Positions 5,907 to 7,348 of a DNA stretch of 7,348 nt are shown piece by piece (position 1 is the stretch's first letter; every line of letters begins with the position of its first letter). Under the pieces are notes generated by a model, which did not search any database, was not told where the DNA came from, and saw only the letters and a list, made by a program, of their open reading frames with translations. The translations under genes and the position numbers were made by a program. Origin of the DNA: Acidimicrobiia bacterium (GTDB lineage Bacteria; Actinomycetota; Acidimicrobiia; Spongiisociales; UBA5794); assembly GCA_029934555.1 (NCBI GenBank), contig JAOZMA010000024.1, forward strand, positions 6,712 through 14,059, written 5' to 3'.

Positions 5907-6764
5907 ATGCGGCTCCGATCACTCTTCATCGTCATCATGATCATCGTGGCAGCGTGTTCCCCCGCCGACGAAGAGAGCGCGTCCACGACGCTCTCTCCAA
6001 CGACGACAACCATCGCTCCAGCTGACACGCCGTCGTGCCTCTCCGGCGAGCTCCCCTTCGTCGAACAAGGCGTGGTAGCTGCTCTGGACAGCCAGGGTCG
6101 CGATGCCCAGGCGATTGCCGGTATCCGCTGGCATGCACTCGAGGGATGCGAACGTATCGAGATCGAGTTCCTCTCGACTTCCGGATCCCCCGCTTCCCGC
6201 ATCGGCCCCGTTGGAGTCTCGCTTCTCTCCGACGCCGGGATCGTTCGCGTAACGCTGTCGGAAGCCATCGTCGATTCCGCAGTGGCCGACACGACGCTCA
6301 ATGGAGATCTCCTGGATCGATGGTTCGTCATCGAAGGCATCAGCGACGGACTCGCCGTAGATCTCCACCTCGGCGCACGAGCGGCTGCTCGGGCTTTCAC
6401 CACCACGTCGCCGGCCCGGCTCATCGTCGACCTGGTCCCGGCCAAAGAGGATCTCCCCATCACTGGGCCCGCCGTCGAAGACGGAATCGTGCTGATGAGC
6501 CCTCAGGCCGGTGTCAGCCTGTACCCGCTTCGGATCGCCGGCTACGCGGCGCCGAGCATCGACGCGGTGCGGATCCGTCTGTCCGATTCGACAGGAGTCT
6601 TCATCGACCGATCGGTCTCAACCCTCTCCCCCATCCACGTGTGGCACGCCTTCGACATTGGCCTCTCCGACGGTCCATCCGGATCCCTCGACCTCTTCGT
6701 GGGAACGGTGGATGAAGAAGGAGAGCCGATCGAAGGTGTCGAGGTGCCGCTGGATCTTCCGTAA
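5907..6764 (+). CDS. Secreted lipoprotein with AMIN-like and Gmad2-like domains
   Basis: A 285-residue protein. Residues 1-16 form a lipoprotein signal peptide (Arg-rich start, hydrophobic IVIMIIVAA) ending in a lipobox-like VAAC with C17 as the lipidated residue. A Ser/Thr/Pro-rich spacer (about 18-42) would extend the protein from the membrane. Residues about 70-178 form a beta-rich domain ending in ARLIVDLVP, resembling the AMIN-like domain of actinobacterial lipoproteins. Residues about 193-283 (VLMSPQAGVSLYPLRIAGYA onward, and the RLSDSTGVFIDR strand) resemble the Gmad2 immunoglobulin-like domain. C44 and C81 could form a disulfide. It probably sits on the outer face of the membrane in a structural or cell-envelope binding role; no catalytic site is seen. 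It is transcribed away from the mfs-cof operon and probably is not part of FO synthesis. Domain calls are by eye. Confidence 0.85.
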   Translation: MRLRSLFIVIMIIVAACSPADEESASTTLSPTTTTIAPADTPSCLSGELPFVEQGVVAALDSQGRDAQAIAGIRWHALEGCERIEIEFLSTSGSPASRIGPVGVSLLSDAGIVRVTLSEAIVDSAVADTTLNGDLLDRWFVIEGISDGLAVDLHLGARAAARAFTTTSPARLIVDLVPAKEDLPITGPAVEDGIVLMSPQAGVSLYPLRIAGYAAPSIDAVRIRLSDSTGVFIDRSVSTLSPIHVWHAFDIGLSDGPSGSLDLFVGTVDEEGEPIEGVEVPLDLP

Positions 6765-6770
6765 GCGACC

Positions 6771-6797
6771 AGCTGCCAGCTGCCTGCCTCCAGCAGG
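6771..6797. repeat. AGCTGCC tandem pair and short CCTGC/GCAGG hairpin
   Basis: AGCTGCC occurs twice in tandem (6771-6777 and 6778-6784), followed by a partial TGCC. A 5-bp stem CCTGC (6783-6787) / GCAGG (6793-6797) with a 5-base loop overlaps it, just after the lipoprotein stop. No U-run follows, so it is at best a weak terminator for the lipoprotein gene. Confidence 0.5.
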
Positions 6798-6803
6798 ACC
6801 CGG

Positions 6804-6835
6804 TACGGAATACGGACTACGGATTACGGACTACG
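6804..6835. repeat. Tandem array of the heptamer TACGGAN (four copies plus TACG)
   Basis: Units at 6804-6810, 6811-6817, 6818-6824 and 6825-6831 read TACGGA followed by A, C, T and C, then a partial TACG to 6835. Only the seventh base varies. Read on the minus strand it begins inside the last sense codon and TAG stop of the ATP-grasp gene (6833-6831). It fills half of the 66-bp convergent gap. There is no dyad, so it is not a terminator. Confidence 0.85.
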
Positions 6836-7348
6836 TGCAAAGATCAGGTGCAGGCACAAGCCGCGGCACGTCGATCCCCCAGAGATCGCGAGCAAGGTCG
6901 ATGGCCTGGATCGCCCTCGGTGCAACCGACGGCCCGATAGGCGTCTGGTCGGGATCAAGCTTCATGATGATGATCGAACCCATGGATGCCGAGCCGATCT
7001 CCATGGTTCCATCGTTCTCTCCATCGGGATCAACGGCGACTGCTCCGGTTTCAGCGAACCGGATTCCCGTCTTCGCCGGGTCGTAGACGCCGGTCAGGGG
7101 CAGAAGCATGCCTCCCCTACGCTTGGTTGTGACAGCCGCGTTGATCGTGTCCTCTAGATCGCGAGCATTGATATCGATGTCCCCCTCGATGAGCATGCGC
7201 TCGATGCTGCCCAGCGGTATGTCGGCGGCGCGCGACTGGAGTCCGTGACCGATGCTGATGCGCGGGTTCAATTCGGTCGGAAGGAACCCGTCGACAGTGC
7301 ACACGCCGTCGATGCCGAACCCTCCGAGATAGCCATACCGGTCCGACA
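6831..7348 (-). CDS. ATP-grasp domain protein, C-terminal part (5' end outside window)
   Basis: The frame is open to the right window edge, so only the last 171 residues are visible. They begin SDRYGYLGGFGIDGVCTVDG and continue FLPTELNPRISIGHGL. The glycine-rich turn, the acidic DG-F-PTE segment and the E-x-N-P-R motif (ELNPR) are the magnesium-binding and last core strands of an ATP-grasp fold. Such enzymes activate a carboxylate as an acyl-phosphate and join it to an amine or thiol. About 130 residues follow the motif, including KRRGGMLLPLTGVYDP and a MGSIIIMKLDPDQTP strand, forming a C-terminal domain that I do not recognise. The substrate cannot be named. F420 glutamate ligases of the CofE/FbiB family are not ATP-grasp enzymes, so a direct tie to the neighbouring cof genes should not be assumed. 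The TAG stop lies in a heptamer repeat. Confidence 0.8.
   Translation of the reverse strand, partial: SDRYGYLGGFGIDGVCTVDGFLPTELNPRISIGHGLQSRAADIPLGSIERMLIEGDIDINARDLEDTINAAVTTKRRGGMLLPLTGVYDPAKTGIRFAETGAVAVDPDGENDGTMEIGSASMGSIIIMKLDPDQTPIGPSVAPRAIQAIDLARDLWGIDVPRLVPAPDLCT

Noticed and set aside
5836..5922. An MFS start 29 codons upstream at 5922.
   Set aside because: It would place the promoter inside the coding region and overlap the divergent lipoprotein gene, and the extra residues are polar and unlike an MFS N-terminus.
5042..6463. A 473-codon minus-strand open frame crossing from the lipoprotein gene into the MFS gene.
   Set aside because: It overlaps the divergent promoters and two real genes in other frames. 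Its composition is Arg/Ser-rich shadow sequence.
6804..6835. CRISPR array.
   Set aside because: The units are contiguous 7-mers without spacers, and no cas genes are present.
6831..7304. A complete 157-residue protein starting with GTG at 7304.
   Set aside because: The frame continues open to the window edge with further ATP-grasp sequence (GGFGIDG), so the GTG is an internal valine codon.

Overview
The window looks like chromosomal DNA from a GC-rich bacterium, most likely an uncultured actinobacterium, possibly Acidimicrobiia-like. This rests on the high GC content, coenzyme F420 (deazaflavin) biosynthesis genes, promoters of TTGACA and TAGGCT type placed so that the mRNAs would be leaderless, a ribosomal protein L19 start of MNTLD type, and a lipoprotein that looks like AMIN-like plus Gmad2 domains. 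The lineage is an inference; no rRNA is present.

Minus strand, read right to left from 5835 to 1: an MFS exporter, cofG, cofH, a TetR/AcrR regulator, trmD, and the first five codons of rplS (L19). The MFS and cofG genes are 12 nt apart. The cofG/cofH and cofH/tetR junctions are ATGA stop/start overlaps, and tetR and trmD are 10 nt apart. This reads as one co-directional operon from a strong leaderless promoter in front of the MFS gene. CofG and CofH together make FO, the deazaflavin core of F420, from tyrosine and a ribityl-aminouracil. They are separate proteins here, not the FbiC fusion common in actinobacteria. CofH carries about 240 extra N-terminal residues. These resemble a shortened luciferase-like monooxygenase (LLM) barrel, a fold family that often uses F420 or FMN. 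This is the most unusual item in the window.

Plus strand, 5907-6764: a lipoprotein gene divergent from the MFS gene. The 71-bp divergent region holds both promoters and two inverted repeats that are candidate sites for the TetR protein.

Right end, minus strand, 6831-7348: the C-terminal part of an ATP-grasp enzyme, convergent with the lipoprotein gene.

Two short non-coding stretches contain repeats of 7 or 8 bases. One is an imperfect 82-nt foldback between trmD and rplS. The other is a heptamer array between the convergent genes. In both, the TAG stop codon of the neighbouring minus-strand gene lies inside the repeat. No tRNA, rRNA, insertion sequence, CRISPR array or clear rho-independent terminator was seen.
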